A DNA stretch of 64,000 nucleotides from Ostrinia nubilalis (GCF_963855985.1 NC_087097.1:5551001-5615000), one strand, 5' to 3'. Numbered from the stretch's first letter, positions 12,204 to 24,505 are shown. Numbers and translations are program-made. Notes: generated by a model from the sequence alone, not told the origin.

Positions 12204-12609
12204 GGGCTAATAGCTTGGGTAGTTCATCGTAGGTATAATCCTTTCCTTTTCAATGCTTCTTTTAGTTATATTAATATATTGTAGTCATAATACATACTCG
12301 TATACATGGATGATTGTGTTATACTTTCATTATAATACTTAGTGGAATTACTGCTTTCAAAACGTGAATTAGAACTGGCCCCATAGCAGACATTTTTCTA
12401 CATCTAAAGGCCTTTTAAAATATATATTGGTTATGGCTATTGGAGCGGGTACCACTTTCCATACATTTGTGCCCATCATCCTTTACCGCAGCCAGGAATA
12501 TTTCAAGTGCGATATAATTACGATTCATAAATATAATTTCTTACAGACTTTTTTATCGATACAAGAGCTCAACAGTTACCGTTAAATTTAAACTTATCAG
12601 ACCATATGA
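12204..12609. other. AT-rich non-coding stretch
   Basis: No gene or repeat was recognised. Confidence 0.4.
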
Positions 12610-12742
12610 AAATTCGGCTCGGAACGGATTAGATCATAACAGCCCACATCCCTAGCGTTCCATCCGCGTTCCATTCAGGAACAACTGGCGTGGCAATCTT
12701 AGCGCCGGGAACCGAATGCGTGCTAAACAATGGTCGTAAATT
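12610..12742 (+). repeat. Dispersed direct repeat, copy 2
   Basis: Matches 11121-11253 with small indels (GCGCCGGGAACC here against GCGCCGGTACCG there). It runs into a domain-free 75-codon ORF (12730-12957). Confidence 0.7.
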
Positions 12743-13031
12743 TCTCGCAGCCACCGTCTAGGTTCAGCGCATGGTCTTTGAAATTTACAAAGCCCCTCAA
12801 GGGATTACGTTTCGTGGGCGCCTTAAGGTGTTTGTATATTAGTTGGAGACATTTGCATGAATTCATACAACGTAGCTGTGGAGGAAATAATAAACGTAAA
12901 ATCTTTTACAAGTTTTGTTTACTGATGGTGAACTGGTTGAGGGCTGTGAGCCTGTGATAAATTCTAAAGTAGCAAAACCTTAGGATTTGTTAATAAAATT
13001 TTAGAGATGTCACTTCTCAATACTGTTTGTA

Positions 13032-13105
13032 TCATCATTGTCATTAGCATCATTAGCATGACGAAGTCCACCGATAAACATGGACCTCCCCCAATACACG
13101 TCATT
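13032..13105 (-). mobile_element. Degraded RTE-like LINE tail
   Basis: The minus strand retains the end of the RTE unit (plus strand GTCCACCGATAAACATGGACC and CTCCCCCAATACACGTCATTG), next to a decayed (ATG)n tail at 13032-13058. Confidence 0.45.
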
Positions 13106-13841
13106 GTACTTTTAGATAATAAATAAATTGTCTCCTTTCTCCCTCTTGCGAATGAAACTTCTAGTTTCAAACGTCAATCAAGGATTAATTGTTCCCACGT
13201 TTTCCGCTGCGCTGCTCCTAATCTGTCTAATTTAGCATCCAACTCTAATAGATGCATATTATAATTTAATTTAAACTTTCCCAGACAAGTGTACCCCTTT
13301 ATGGAGCTATATCGGCACGCCGGGCGTCACATTGCGGAATATTGTTACCCTAATGAATACGACGGTTTAATTATACTGAGAGTACGAATAACGTCTTACG
13401 TGCTCCTGTGAGCTAAGGATGTGATGTGACGCCAGATTTTGTACAGTTGGGAAACTGTTAGAATTAAAATTCTTGATTGAAAATTTTTACAAAATTCTGA
13501 ATGGTTCAGCGACCATTTATTCGTTTTTGTACACGTGTAAGACGTGTACGTGGAGTGTACATTTGTTAATGGTAGTAGAACTAATTGGGTAAAGTGAATT
13601 GAAACCATTACGTTCATGGATTGTTGGTTTTGTATTACGTCTGCTTACAGACGCTAGGTGTTTCCCTAACAATATATCTTTAGTTTAGTTCCTTGATGCT
13701 GCAAATGATTAGAGGTCTGACCCACAAGTTGACAAGTTTCTATCTGATTTATCAAATATAAGTACTTAAATGGAAACAATGCTTCCAAAGTTAAGTCCTG
13801 AATGATTTTTGCGAATATTCAGTCTAGATGTAGACGTTGTA
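13106..13841. other. Non-coding stretch
   Basis: Short ORFs up to 73 codons occur. No repeat or gene was recognised. Confidence 0.4.
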
Positions 13842-13914
13842 TTCCCATCTCTAAGCGCATACGATTATATGCCGAATCGTATTACAAGATACTTGCTGTA
13901 ATTGGCTAAGCAAA
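13842..13914 (+). repeat. Direct repeat left of the 13995 ORF
   Basis: CCCATCTCTAAGCGCATACG and the following CGATTATATGCCG...TTGCTGTAATTGG recur at 14346-14420 as CCCATCTCTACTCGCATACG...CTGGCTGTAATTGG. The two copies are diverged and in the same orientation, about 500 bp apart. Confidence 0.65.
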
Positions 13915-13994
13915 TTAAACCATTACATGCCAACTCAATCATTTTCTATTGTGTCTGTTTACGCGTACGCTTGAGTTTTCGAAACAAGTGAGCA

Positions 13995-14552
13995 ATGGAT
14001 TTCAAATTTAATCTTAGCGAAGAGGTAAACTCTTTAGGGCGCTTTCCCTCGGAATCCACTAATGCAAGGTCCCACAAAACTGGACTTGTGTGTTCACATG
14101 ACAGTAACCCGTTTATTGCGGGTGTTTGCAAAAAATGTATGCAGGCGTCTGCTGATGGCAGTAGAACTAATGAGAATAAAGGGTTTTTACTGGACCAGTT
14201 TAATGGCAAAACCGAATTTGGAATTCGAACGGATCGGTTGTGGGACACTAAAAACGGGATGTTTGGGATACAAAACGGGATCATCCAAAACAGTATGTAT
14301 CAGGCAAAAAACGGGATGTTTCCATGGGAAATAACCCTTATTCTGGTACACCCCCATCTCTACTCGCATACGGCGACGATTATACGCCGATCCGTGTTAC
14401 ACGATACTGGCTGTAATTGGGTAAGTGACGCAACGAGAGTTTTCTCGACGTGCGACTCGCGAGCAATTATACCAAGCTTCCGCAGCCGGAACGGCGCCGT
14501 GGGAACATCTGGGAGATTGGATTGTTTTTTTTTTTGCTTTTCAGAGATCTAG
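13995..14552 (+). CDS. Unrecognised ORF, 185 codons
   Basis: This is the longest ORF outside transposons. I do not recognise it. The first about 55 residues look protein-like: mixed composition, with a cysteine/histidine cluster CSHDSNPFIAGVCKKCM at about residues 33-49 that could bind metal. The middle (about residues 85-110) contains a repeated NGMF/NGI pattern arising from a DNA repeat of AAAACGGGAT (14247-14318). From about residue 117 the frame runs through the copy of a direct repeat at 14346-14420, so the C-terminal part is probably not coding. ATG at 13995 is preceded by GAGCA, a fair eukaryotic context. It might be a real exon, a degraded gene piece or chance. Confidence 0.25.
   Translation: MDFKFNLSEEVNSLGRFPSESTNARSHKTGLVCSHDSNPFIAGVCKKCMQASADGSRTNENKGFLLDQFNGKTEFGIRTDRLWDTKNGMFGIQNGIIQNSMYQAKNGMFPWEITLILVHPHLYSHTATIIRRSVLHDTGCNWVSDATRVFSTCDSRAIIPSFRSRNGAVGTSGRLDCFFFCFSEI
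14346..14420 (+). repeat. Direct repeat inside the 13995 ORF
   Basis: Second copy of the repeat at 13842-13914, with an extra GGCGA and scattered changes. Together the two copies bracket 13915-14345. Confidence 0.65.
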
Positions 14553-15584
14553 ATTGCTGGCAGTTTTATTATTAACAATTAATTAGCCTATTAGTCACGC
14601 ATCATTTTATAACGAGCGCTGTTTAATGGTGTGATGTATTTGTGCAAGAGGTCATGCGATGGATTCAGACTTGAATAATTTTGATATCATTTTCCTGTAG
14701 TCCTAATAATAAAAGGTCAGTCTCGTCAAAAGTTCACACCTTCTTTTGTTCGAAGGTTACGAGGGCATTTCAATTCAATAGCTTATTATATCATAATTTA
14801 AGCATAACTATAACATCATCTAACCAGCAATTATGTATCATTAAATAGCTTAGAATTCTTATACTTGCCTTGTATAAAATGGCAAGAACAATCAACACTA
14901 TAAGAAGCTGCTCGTGTAATTTTTTCATCGATTCTCGAGTCGCCGCGGGGATTATCGACACGAATCGATTTGCGGTCGCGAGTCGAGAACTCGAGCGTTT
15001 TCCCACTTTGCCTTGCGGTTGATACCTTGATCTACCTCCTGATTACGTTTTTGTTGTTATTCAAACATGTACCAAGTTTGATATTGTTGAGAACCTGATT
15101 GCTGTGAAAATTGCGGCAAATTGCAATGATGGGGCCTTTGATTTCGTTATTATCAGTGACGTGTCCTTGACTGAAATATTGTTACAATGGCGGTGATAAT
15201 GGCGTGATAAGCTACGGGACTGTAAATGATATGTTTTCCTTTCAGCTCATTAGTAAATGGGCAGTCCCTCACTCGTAAATTACGACGAAAAAACTACGTA
15301 TTTCGATTAGGCAGTTCTACGCACCTAATGATCAGAGTGTTTTTTTTAAATCTGCACTAGTTATTTCAACCAGTTTAATAAAATAATACCGGCCAAATAC
15401 ATCGATCTACTAAATCCATCGATGTCTAACATGAATTTACCGGCTGCTTCTAATGTAGCATCATTAATAAAAACGATTGTTACGTTGCGTTCTTGCTTAC
15501 GGTTCACATAATACGGACTACGCTTCACCTACTTACGTGAAAGTAATGTATTTGCGGTATTGAGAACTAGGTGTATGTATGTCC
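14553..15584. other. Non-coding stretch
   Basis: No supported gene. The 14930-15000 part is rich in TCGAG and CGAGTCG words and partly self-complementary. Confidence 0.4.
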
Positions 15585-15940
15585 GCGTTATCATCGTCAG
15601 GTCATTTAGTACTACTGGAGACTCTTTAATGTCCAGGGACAAATTTGACTATAGTGGCTTATGATGTCTAACATCATGGTTATGATTCTAGTTAATGAAT
15701 AGTAGTCCACTGCAGAGGGTTCCTTTTGGAACGTAAGACCCCAAGGAACGCCATAAAGCATGATCTGCTTTTTTCAATCCAGCCGATGTTAGTCATCTTC
15801 TAGGGTAGCCTATCATGGCCTGTTTCTTTATCGAGTTTTGGTATCCATTCAGGAACTCGTTATCGTTAACCCGTTACGTCTTTCGGTAATTTTCCGACAG
15901 TAGGTAGTAAATTATGACCATGATGATCAAATAACTAAGT
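15585..15940. repeat. Possible degenerate LINE or repeat segment
   Basis: The segment contains GTCAGGTCATTTAGT, also present near 33387, and a GTCCACTGCAGAGGG word reminiscent of LINE-derived pieces. Boundaries are not visible; the call is weak. Confidence 0.2.
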
Positions 15941-17614
15941 CTAGTGATTAGAGAACCCGATTTGAGAACCCGTTAACCCTAGCATTCGTTAATTCTCTGA
16001 CAGATTAAAGAGTAAAAGTGGACTCGCTAATGTTAATGATAGTAACGATAGTGGTCAAACAAACCAAATTTTTAGCAATGATTACCGCTAATTACTTTGG
16101 TCGTTCAACAAATAAATAAACAAATTCAAAAAGAATTTTTGAGCTTGTAATGCCAGTATAATAATCATGATTGTCGGTCTGCGGCCGCGGACTCGTTATG
16201 ACGCCGTTTGATGACTAATTAAACCTATTATCGCTGATGATTGCGAATAACAATTTGTTAACCATCGCTCTGTTAAGTCAACAATACGTTGCGTGTTAAT
16301 ATTTGAATGTATAGTTTTTAAGCGTTATCATACGTGACGGTGAAATTAGTAATGTAGTTAAAATTAAAACACTTTTAAATCTTATTAGTATGTAGAAGGA
16401 ATCAGCATAGAATCTTAAAAGTAGAAGAAGTAGGTTTACTTACCACAAAAGACCAGCGTTTAAACGTAATTGTATTTACTATTTTTTATGAATTTCTGTA
16501 CAAAATGTCTAGTTACCAAGTCAGATTACGCGCAGTGTTGCTCATAGGTATCAATCAAAATAAGTATTATAAATTCAATAAATTGAATAGAGACACTGCC
16601 ACTTAGCAAATGTCACGCTTCAGTTGCTGTTTTACTATTAACTATTTTGTACTATCAGTTAAATATGACTTAGCACTTTAGTGTGACCTTAACCTACTTT
16701 TCTGACAAAATAGTACCGAAATAGTACTATTTATCTTAAAATAGTTTTCCAAGTCAAACGTAATGAAATCGTAATGGAGATTGACTTAAACCATTGAAAT
16801 TAGACGAAATTACTTGATTAACTCATTAACCATTCTTACCTGGCCAATCGCGTAAATCAATTATGTACGGCCACGGAAAATAGTAGTAGCACGAACTATT
16901 TTAACTTCAATTTAATGTAGGTACGGATGAGGGCCCATCATGCTGAATGTTATGAATCTTATTTACTTTGAATAGGACTGATGTTAGAATGTTATAATGT
17001 GATGCTTGTACCATTAGCTACGGGAGAATTGTCATCACTGAATTAATGCGGTTTCAACAGACGGTATCTAATGCGTTATTTGTAACGCGATTTAGTACGC
17101 ACGCGACAGCTAAATAATAATGGTAAATAAATAAATTGTTCCAACTATTACGTCAATTACAAAGGTAATCAAAAGTAACCAAAACTTGTGCTAGATAGTG
17201 ATTGGATAAACGTATTTAGTATTATTTACAACATACGTCAGTAACCCCCGGCGGACTAGTTTTGCCTCTAGCGCAACTTTTCAGTTACTATTTTTAATAG
17301 AAAAACATTTTTATTTTCTTTTTCAATTGTCAATGAAGCGAAAACGAACATAACTTAAGATTTAGAATTTCAGTGGCAATAACGAAATAAACTATGATTA
17401 GTGATTACCTATAAGGAGTACTATTTTAGTACTAAATATTACTCAGGTGATAATTATTATTGTAAGTTACTTTTATACTACAAGTAAGTTACTTCTATAC
17501 GCTTATCTAATTATCATTATCTCGACGATTATATTGGGAATGATAAGGGGAATATTTTTAATCGGAAAACGTGTCGCGTTATCTTTAAAAATGTGCGTTT
17601 ATAATCACGTCTGA
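15941..17614. other. AT-rich non-coding stretch
   Basis: No ORF of note and no terminal repeats were found. Confidence 0.45.
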
Positions 17615-17617
17615 TAA

Positions 17618-19340
17618 ATTCGATGGGTGCCTGGAATAAAGCCGCAATAGCCATAGCAGCAGTTTTCCGATTAAGCGATTTTCGTAATCTGGGGGTCCCT
17701 ATACACCTTGTGATTTTTTTTCAGAATTTTATTTTTGAAACTGGCTGATTTACCAAAAGCACTATGGATATTGAATCGTTATTCCCGGAAATTTGTTTAC
17801 CAGAATAATCGTGGCATGTTCAATGTTAAAAGTTTTATTTCAAACTTCTACAAGTAACGGCCATTGCGGCTTTGTTCCCCGAAACAAACTATGTGTACCA
17901 AGTCACAATAAACATTACCTACTTGTACAATTTCTTTAAACTTTCTTAAGTAATAATACTTCATGGTGTTCTTCTATGCAATAAAAATATGTTGATTGGA
18001 TTTACATTAAGCAATGCTGTGTACCTACCTGACAACTGCTGGAACACAGTAATGCTGTCAACATTATTGTTATGGCGACAGACTTAGGAAGATAAAGGGG
18101 ACTTAGGAAGAGAAGAAGGAGGGATATTTGGTTTATGTTCATTAAAGCTTATTTATAATAACAATATGTTTCGGCATTGGAGGTAGGAAGCCATAGTTTC
18201 TCTGTAGTTGAAGTTTCCTTCTACCTTGAGCCTGATCACAGTTTCCACCAGGTGTGATAAAGGGCAAAAGCTTCCTTGCTGAGAATAAAAACATGTTCTG
18301 TTCAGTTATTGTCTCTAAATCTGTTCTACGTAATGTAAACTTAGAAGATTGCCCATATTAATTCACTTTAAGAAAGTCAAAAACATTTAGCGACTTACCA
18401 CTTTAGTGGAGCTATTACAAAAATAGTGGCCTATTAAGTACATGTTTTTTTTGTATTATTATGAATGTCCAGAAAACTGCGCAGTTTTTAAAATTATTTT
18501 TTAGACCTATGAAAGTTCTCATTTTTTATTATTTAAACATTTAAGTTGAAATTTTGAGAATGTTCTGCTAAAAGCATTTTTTTATGTTTCTAGCAAAAAT
18601 TTTGAATCTTGCATCAAAGATAGGAAGGTGAATATTTTTTTCAAACATTTGCAATTAATAGCGATATTGTCAAAATAAAGAAATCTGAGATAAGTCAACC
18701 CGAAATAAAGATAAGTTTTTTTAAAGCCTACTAGGTCATGAAATTGAAAAAAAGTTACAAAATTATTGATAACTTCTAAACTACGAAAAAGCCGCGGGCA
18801 AAAGCGTGTAATATTATAATATTATCATTATGTACTAATGAATTCCACTACTTTATATAAAGATATTAACGAAACACTCTAGATATTCAACTTTGTACTC
18901 ATTTCGATACGGACCATATGAACATATAATGTACACAGCTTTCACCAGTACATTTTCCAAGTCGATCATTAAATTCAAGCAAACCGCTATTACTGTATTC
19001 GCCATACATCCTTCAGATCAGCGCACAACGCTGCAATGCACTATTGCTGTATGATTACTTTTGCACTTTTTACCGGAATAAAACCACAATGGACTCTTAC
19101 GGAACCGACTTTCAAAGTATGAAGCGGCAATATGTATTTCTACCTTTTTTAAGGTATATTCTAAGCACTATAACCTTATGCACATTATATGTTACTCCAG
19201 AAAAAATAACGCATCGTTTGATATACAAACCATTTGGATACGCCTCGTAGTTTAGTTATTATTCCAAAATTTCACTAAATCTCTTCTCCTGTAAAATTGC
19301 GTTTTGTCGATTGCGGCTTTATTCCAGGCACCCATCGAAT
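17618..19340. mobile_element. DNA transposon-like element, 31-bp perfect terminal inverted repeats
   Basis: The first 31 bases (starting ATTCGATGGGTGCCTGG) are the exact reverse complement of 19310-19340 (ending CCAGGCACCCATCGAAT). TAA flanks both ends (17615-17617 and 19341-19343), consistent with the 3-bp TWA target duplication of PIF/Harbinger elements. The 1723-bp element has no transposase ORF; its largest frame is 68 codons at 19044-19250. A third, internal copy of the inner part of the inverted repeat lies at about 17862-17885 (GGCCATTGCGGCTTTGTTCC). A LINE/SINE-like tail piece sits inside at 18130-18260. Confidence 0.75.
18130..18260 (+). repeat. Dispersed SINE/LINE-tail-like repeat
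   Basis: The segment with CGGCATTGGAGGTAGGAAGCC, TTTCTCTGT and CTTCTACCTTGAGCCTG resembles 32405-32525 and, on the minus strand, 46330-46430. It lies inside the 17618-19340 element and is probably a later insertion or a shared module. Confidence 0.5.
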
Positions 19341-19960
19341 TAATGTTTCAATTGCGTTAACTTTTCAATTTTTACCATACTATTTTATGCCAACTCACTT
19401 AGAATCATCTGTTCATTAATATTATCGTTGGCACTATGAAGTTTTACTCATGAATAAATATAGGGGACTGGAAGACATTGCATTTTCGGGTGCTAAAAAA
19501 TATTACAGCAATATTGGTTAAATAATATTTTTGATTGTCTCGTAAATCGGACAATTTAAGAATATGATAATATTGTTTCACTGTATTTTAAAATGCAATC
19601 GAAAAATATTATCTTGTTTTCGAAAAAACTTTTAATATTTATTTTTATGCACCAAAATAAACACGTATCATTCGATCCTTTTTTAGAAATGTAAAAACAA
19701 AACACTGCATTTTGTCACATCGGTCACGAGTCATGGACGCTTATCGCTTTTTCTGGCAATTTGCCATTTATTTAAGTTGTGTTTGCTTTGTGTTTTTTGT
19801 TCTTTTTTCGTTTTTTAAGCGATACTTTGCCCTGAAATTTATTGCTTACCTTTATTAGTCAGAGTTTGTAATATAATTGGTTTATCTTGATACAAATTAT
19901 CGTGTGTCCAAAGTGATTCAAACTGTTTGGATTACGTCGTTTTTACGTTGTTTTAAAAAA

Positions 19961-20016
19961 AATACTAAATAAGGGTTCCTTGTCAGGATTACGGAAACCT
20001 TATTTAGTATTTTTTA
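19961..20016. repeat. Long hairpin
   Basis: AAAAAATACTAAATAAGG is mirrored by CCTTATTTAGTATTTTTT around a loop of about 18 bases. It lies just left of the 20031 element and may be a tiny MITE. Confidence 0.65.
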
Positions 20017-20030
20017 TACAGTACATAGTA

Positions 20031-21210
20031 GGGCAGGTGACCCGGTTTTGGCCATTTTAAGAATTTTTTAGACTTTGAGGCTATATCATTTTACAGTTTT
20101 TGTTATCACGGACTTATTTCTTGTAAAGAGTGATTAAATATATTTAGATCTAGCCTAAGGATACATTTTTTTTCATAATGATTCAATGGAAAAATAATCC
20201 TGTAGAAAAGAAAAAGAAATGGGAATTTGTGCCATTTTTGGCCAGCTTTACCCCATTTCTGGCCACAGTCATGTGCCAGTTTTGGCCATCAAAATTCATC
20301 AAAAAAAAACAAAAACTACTCGACGGATTTTAACGAAACTTGGTACAATTATTTTTCATACTCCTGGGCAGGTTATAGTATACTTAGGGATTCCCACGGG
20401 AACAGGAATTAGCGGGAAAATCCTTTTGTATGAAAAATCTAAACTGCTTAAGTTAGACTCTTGAAATTTGGCATGTAGGTACCTTAGTAAACTTAAAGCT
20501 TAGTTACAACAAGGAATTCCCGAAATTCCCACGGGAACGGGAATTCCCGAAATTCCCACGGGAACGGGAACTAATACTAACAGTACTAATACTGGAACAA
20601 TTTTCTTTTCACAACACCGATTTTTTTAGTATTAATTTGGTTTCGATGGAGGCATTATAATCGTAACTCTGAAAATGAATCGATTACTTATATCAAAATA
20701 GCTAAGTAATTAAATTGAAAAATCACGATAAAAACTAAATGGCCAAAAGTGGGGTTCTTCGTGCACCACTTTTGGCCATTCATGTGGCCAAAGATGGGAA
20801 AATTCATTCATTCTGGCTCCATTAGTGGCCACCTCTCATAAACCCCTTAATAAACAAATAGCGATAAAATATCATTAGTACCACTTAGACAGTGTATTCT
20901 TTATTAAGGTTTAACATAAACATTTAAAAAAATAAGAAGGATTTAGAAAATAATGATTGTTTACTCACCCGCTCGCCTTAGCCTTTTTGCTAAGACTTAA
21001 AACAATTAACGCTTCTCAAAAAATAATGACTTGTTGGATTGAAGTGAAGCTTGACACATCAAAGCTGTTAACGCTATCAGTGTTGCTAATATTAGATATT
21101 TTTATTCCCGTAAACCATAGAGTAATATATTAGTCTTTGCCTTAGTTATAACGATTTGAAGTTCTAAATGGCCACAAAGGGGTCGGTGGCCACAACCGGG
21201 TCACTTGCCC
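20031..21210. mobile_element. TA-flanked element with GGCCA-rich ends
   Basis: The left end GGGCAGGTGACCCGGTTTTG and the right end (reverse complement GGGCAAGTGACCCGGTTGTG) form imperfect inverted repeats. TA flanks both (20029-20030 and 21211-21212). The 1180-bp interior has no transposase. It carries many TGGCCA/TTTTGGCCAT words near both ends and a tandem repeat at 20511-20570. A non-autonomous, TA-targeting DNA transposon is the best reading. Confidence 0.65.
20511..20570 (+). repeat. Tandem repeat AATTCCCACGGGAACGGG
   Basis: GGAATTCCCGAAATTCCCAC and GGGAACGGGAATTCCCGAAA occur in tandem with a period of about 28 bases. Each unit contains the palindrome GGGAATTCCC. Related GGGATTCCCACGGGAACAGG is at 20388. 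Confidence 0.7.
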
Positions 21211-21280
21211 TAATTCTCGATTGGCTATTCTCTTTTTTTCTGAAACATAAAAGTTCAGTTTTATCAATGATCACATTATT

Positions 21281-21334
21281 AACGGTATGGAGTCGTATAA
21301 GTGACGTTATACGACTCTATTATTATACCGTCTA
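21281..21334. repeat. Small inverted repeat
   Basis: ACGGTATGGAGTCGTATAA is mirrored, with a short interruption, by TTATACGACTC and ATACCGT. It is a hairpin of about 54 bp without coding content. Confidence 0.6.
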
Positions 21335-23347
21335 TTGTCAAGTTAACATTGACAACTATGAATAATCCATTGATCTCAACTCGATCATAAAATAACGTTA
21401 AAATATTCGAATGTTATCGACTTCTATGTCTATTAATACGATTTTATAGTAACCGGTATTCGTACGGGCGGTAATAAACTCAGATTTAATATAATAAATG
21501 CGTAAAATTACCTAGTAAATTACCGCAGCGTAAGAAAGTAGAAACACATGCATTAGTCAAACTGGCTTTGAGCATTACTTATCATTTAGTCCGTGAAGTA
21601 GTAAGTAGAAAGTAAAAAGTGAAATAATTAGGTACTTTATGGTATATTTTAAAAAAGAATTTTATTAATGTTATACAGGGCTGCTACAAAGCCTTAATTT
21701 TTAGAAGTGAAAGCAGTGCTGTAAAACTAGTGACGATTTTGAGTGAGTTTTATCAAAAACACATCATAGGGGCGTTTTCTCTGTCCCTAGCCACACATAA
21801 TGACATGTACAAACAACAGAACTTCAAACTATGCATATTTGTTGAAAAATCGCCCCTATAACCACATAGATATATGAAATATGAATATTTTCCTGAAAAC
21901 CAACGGAGTTATGGAATATTTTAAGGCATTTCTTTCTAAAATTGGGGCATATTAGTGTGACAAAGTCGTGTTAAGAGATAATTCGCAATCAATATATTAA
22001 TTTACTATAAACCATGTTTATACTCGGAAATAAAACTTCACCCTTTTAACATTATCTCAGTTGTTATCTTAAACTGCAGACAAACAATATTTTAAAATGA
22101 CCCAAACAAAATCTTTTGTTTTTTGATGTCTTAAAAATTCCCCTGTTATCGGTCTGTTAAAAAACTCTTTAAGTATTAGTTCCAAAATATTCACTTTTTG
22201 TGTTAGAGGGGTTGTGATCAGGGGTTAAGGATGCATTTACACTTACCTACTTGAAGCTGAATGTCAAACTGATATAAAATATCCTACAATAATTTGAACA
22301 TAATTTTTGACATTTTTATTTACTAGGTACTAGGTAGGTATAATTAATTCATTTTCTTTCCAATTTTTTTATTCTGATTTTCCTCAAACGATATTAAGTA
22401 ATCCTTTAATTAAAATGTATTTTTTGATTATTCAAATGTTCTTATTCCAGTATGAACAGACTTTTTCCATACTAAATGACGTCAATAAACTAGCACTTAC
22501 CAACTCCATAATATCTGTAATACCATTAACATGCATTCTTAGACAGTAGGTAATAATATTGTGTGTTCGACTAATAATTAAAGTTTGTAATGTAAGTTAT
22601 TTTTACACCCTTTTTTACTGCGTGGAAACCTATTAAAATGGACTTAAAATATTTTGCTTGCTATTTATTTTTAAATGCAAAGGATTCATCGAATTACTAT
22701 CGCAGTAAATGTATAGGTAATTATTTTAAATAATAATATTTATGTTTCCTTCTATTACGGCGCTAAAAGGAAATTGTTTAATATATTTTATTACATTATA
22801 AAATTATACAGGCTATTTAATTTAATTTTAGCCTTAACCTTAAATATTATCTTTGTCCTTATTAAGTCAGTATGGGTAGTTATTATTTCAACGTAATTTG
22901 GTTTAAATTCAAATGCAAAAGAAGTCTATGTATAAAATATTTGATTTGACCCGATATTGTAAACTAAAAGGAGAGTACACAATATATGTACCCTCTTATT
23001 ATACAAAGATTTTGATCAAAATACTGCCTAAAATCCCGATACAAACGGGAATGAAATTTGCATCCGGTCATTAATTTCGATCAAGCCATATGATTAAAAA
23101 GAGGTTTTAATTCTATACCAGTACCTTATATACTCATGAAATAAAGCATGTTCGAAGACGGACTTGACGGAGGACTTACGATTTTTTTCGCCTATGTAAT
23201 TTGTATGCGGTTTTGTTGCTCAGTGCAAATCTAAATCTTGTACTTGTTGGTGTAGGTGTGACAAATACGTATTCTTTAAGTTATTCAGTGTTTAAATCAG
23301 TCCATGAGATAACTACTATCATGTCTTTTTGCGTCATGCTAAATTAA
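21335..23347. other. AT-rich non-coding stretch
   Basis: No supported gene or transposon boundaries. Confidence 0.45.
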
Positions 23348-23580
23348 TCCCAACTAATATTATAAATGCGAAAGTAACTCTGTCTGTCTGTCTGTCTGTT
23401 ACGCTTTCCCGCTTAAACCTCGCAACCGATTTTGATGAAATTTGGCATAGAGATAGTTTGAGTCCCGGGAAAGAACATAGGATAGTTTTTATCCCGGTTT
23501 TTGAAACAGGGACGCGCGCGATAAAGTTTTTCTGTGACAGACAAAATTCCACGCGGGCGAAGCCGCGGGCGGAAAGCTAG
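23348..23580 (+). mobile_element. Helitron-like element (Lep1 type), full-length copy
   Basis: Begins TCCCAACTAATATTATAAAT, carries a (GTCT)n microsatellite at 23381-23400, and ends in the hairpin GCGGGCGAAGCCGCGGGC followed by GGAAAGCTAG. It sits between A and T with no target duplication, as Helitrons do (5' TC, 3' CTAG). At 233 bp it codes for nothing. It is nearly identical to 34087-34313. The 83- and 72-codon ORFs across it are artefacts of the repeat. Confidence 0.75.
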
Positions 23581-24155
23581 TTATGAATAATCATGACTCG
23601 ATAGAGTAACTTGTTAGCACATAAGTAAATGTATTCTTAGTATCTGCTTTCAAAAAATTAAAATTTTAAAGCTAGGATCATGATCGCAAAATTACGTGTG
23701 TGTGAACACAGCCTTATATCATAATATACTCGTTCTAAGCACATGATAGAGAATGCATTAGTGGCATCTTTAGATAACGGTTTCCGAGACCAAGTGAAAG
23801 TGAACAAATGACCAATACTTATTTTGCAGTTTGGAAGATGTGACTTGTCAATTATGGTACAATGTTTTCCTAGTAATTTTTTCGAACTTTTATAAGTACT
23901 TGTTCGTATTAAAATAAGTTGAATTTGGCTTAGGAATGCCGTTGGTGCAGGAATTTACCAAGTTTGAAAATTTGTAACTATCTGCCCCAAATTATTGCCA
24001 TGTAATCTTCTGAATTTCTGTAAATATTGTATAGTTTTATAAATTCTGTGGAATAGTTTTTGTATGAAAAGAGTAACAGACATCATTCATCCAACCTCAC
24101 AAACTTTCGCGCTTAAAATTATTTCAGTAGGAAATCTTTCTTTCTTTGTTAGTTC
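23581..24155. other. AT-rich non-coding stretch
   Basis: No gene or repeat was recognised. Confidence 0.4.
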
Positions 24156-24269
24156 ACATTTTTCACCCTCAATCCCTAATTTTTAAGTGACCCCTATTAG
24201 TAACACATAACAGGAATTTAGTTTTCATATGTGTCACTTAAAAATTAGGAATTGATGGTGAAAACGGGC
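24156..24269. mobile_element. Palindromic MITE family, copy 1
   Basis: The left arm TTTTTCACCCTCAATCCCTA is mirrored on the right by AATTGATGGTGAAAA, with TTTTTAAGTGACC and GTCACTTAAAAA inside. The element is almost a single hairpin. Related copies are at 44201-44300 and 27460-27525. Confidence 0.75.
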
Positions 24270-24505
24270 ATAATCCTTTATAAGTCATTAAACCTTTTAA
24301 ACCGCTTCATGGTAAAGGTTCCAAACGTTTTTGCAAATGTCAAAAGGTTGTTATTGAGACAATTACAGCTGGTTCTAATTAGAAGTGCGCAGGGGCAGTG
24401 ACATCAGGATCACAATACCAGACAATTGATTCCATCATAACACCAGTTAGCCTCGCTTTAATGTCATATACGCACGTTAGAGGGTCAGTGTTCATAACAT
24501 ATAGG

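Noticed and set aside
23329..23580. 83-codon ORF, and similar ORFs at 33980 and 31300, as a conserved protein
   Set aside because: They recur only because the Helitron-like repeat recurs.
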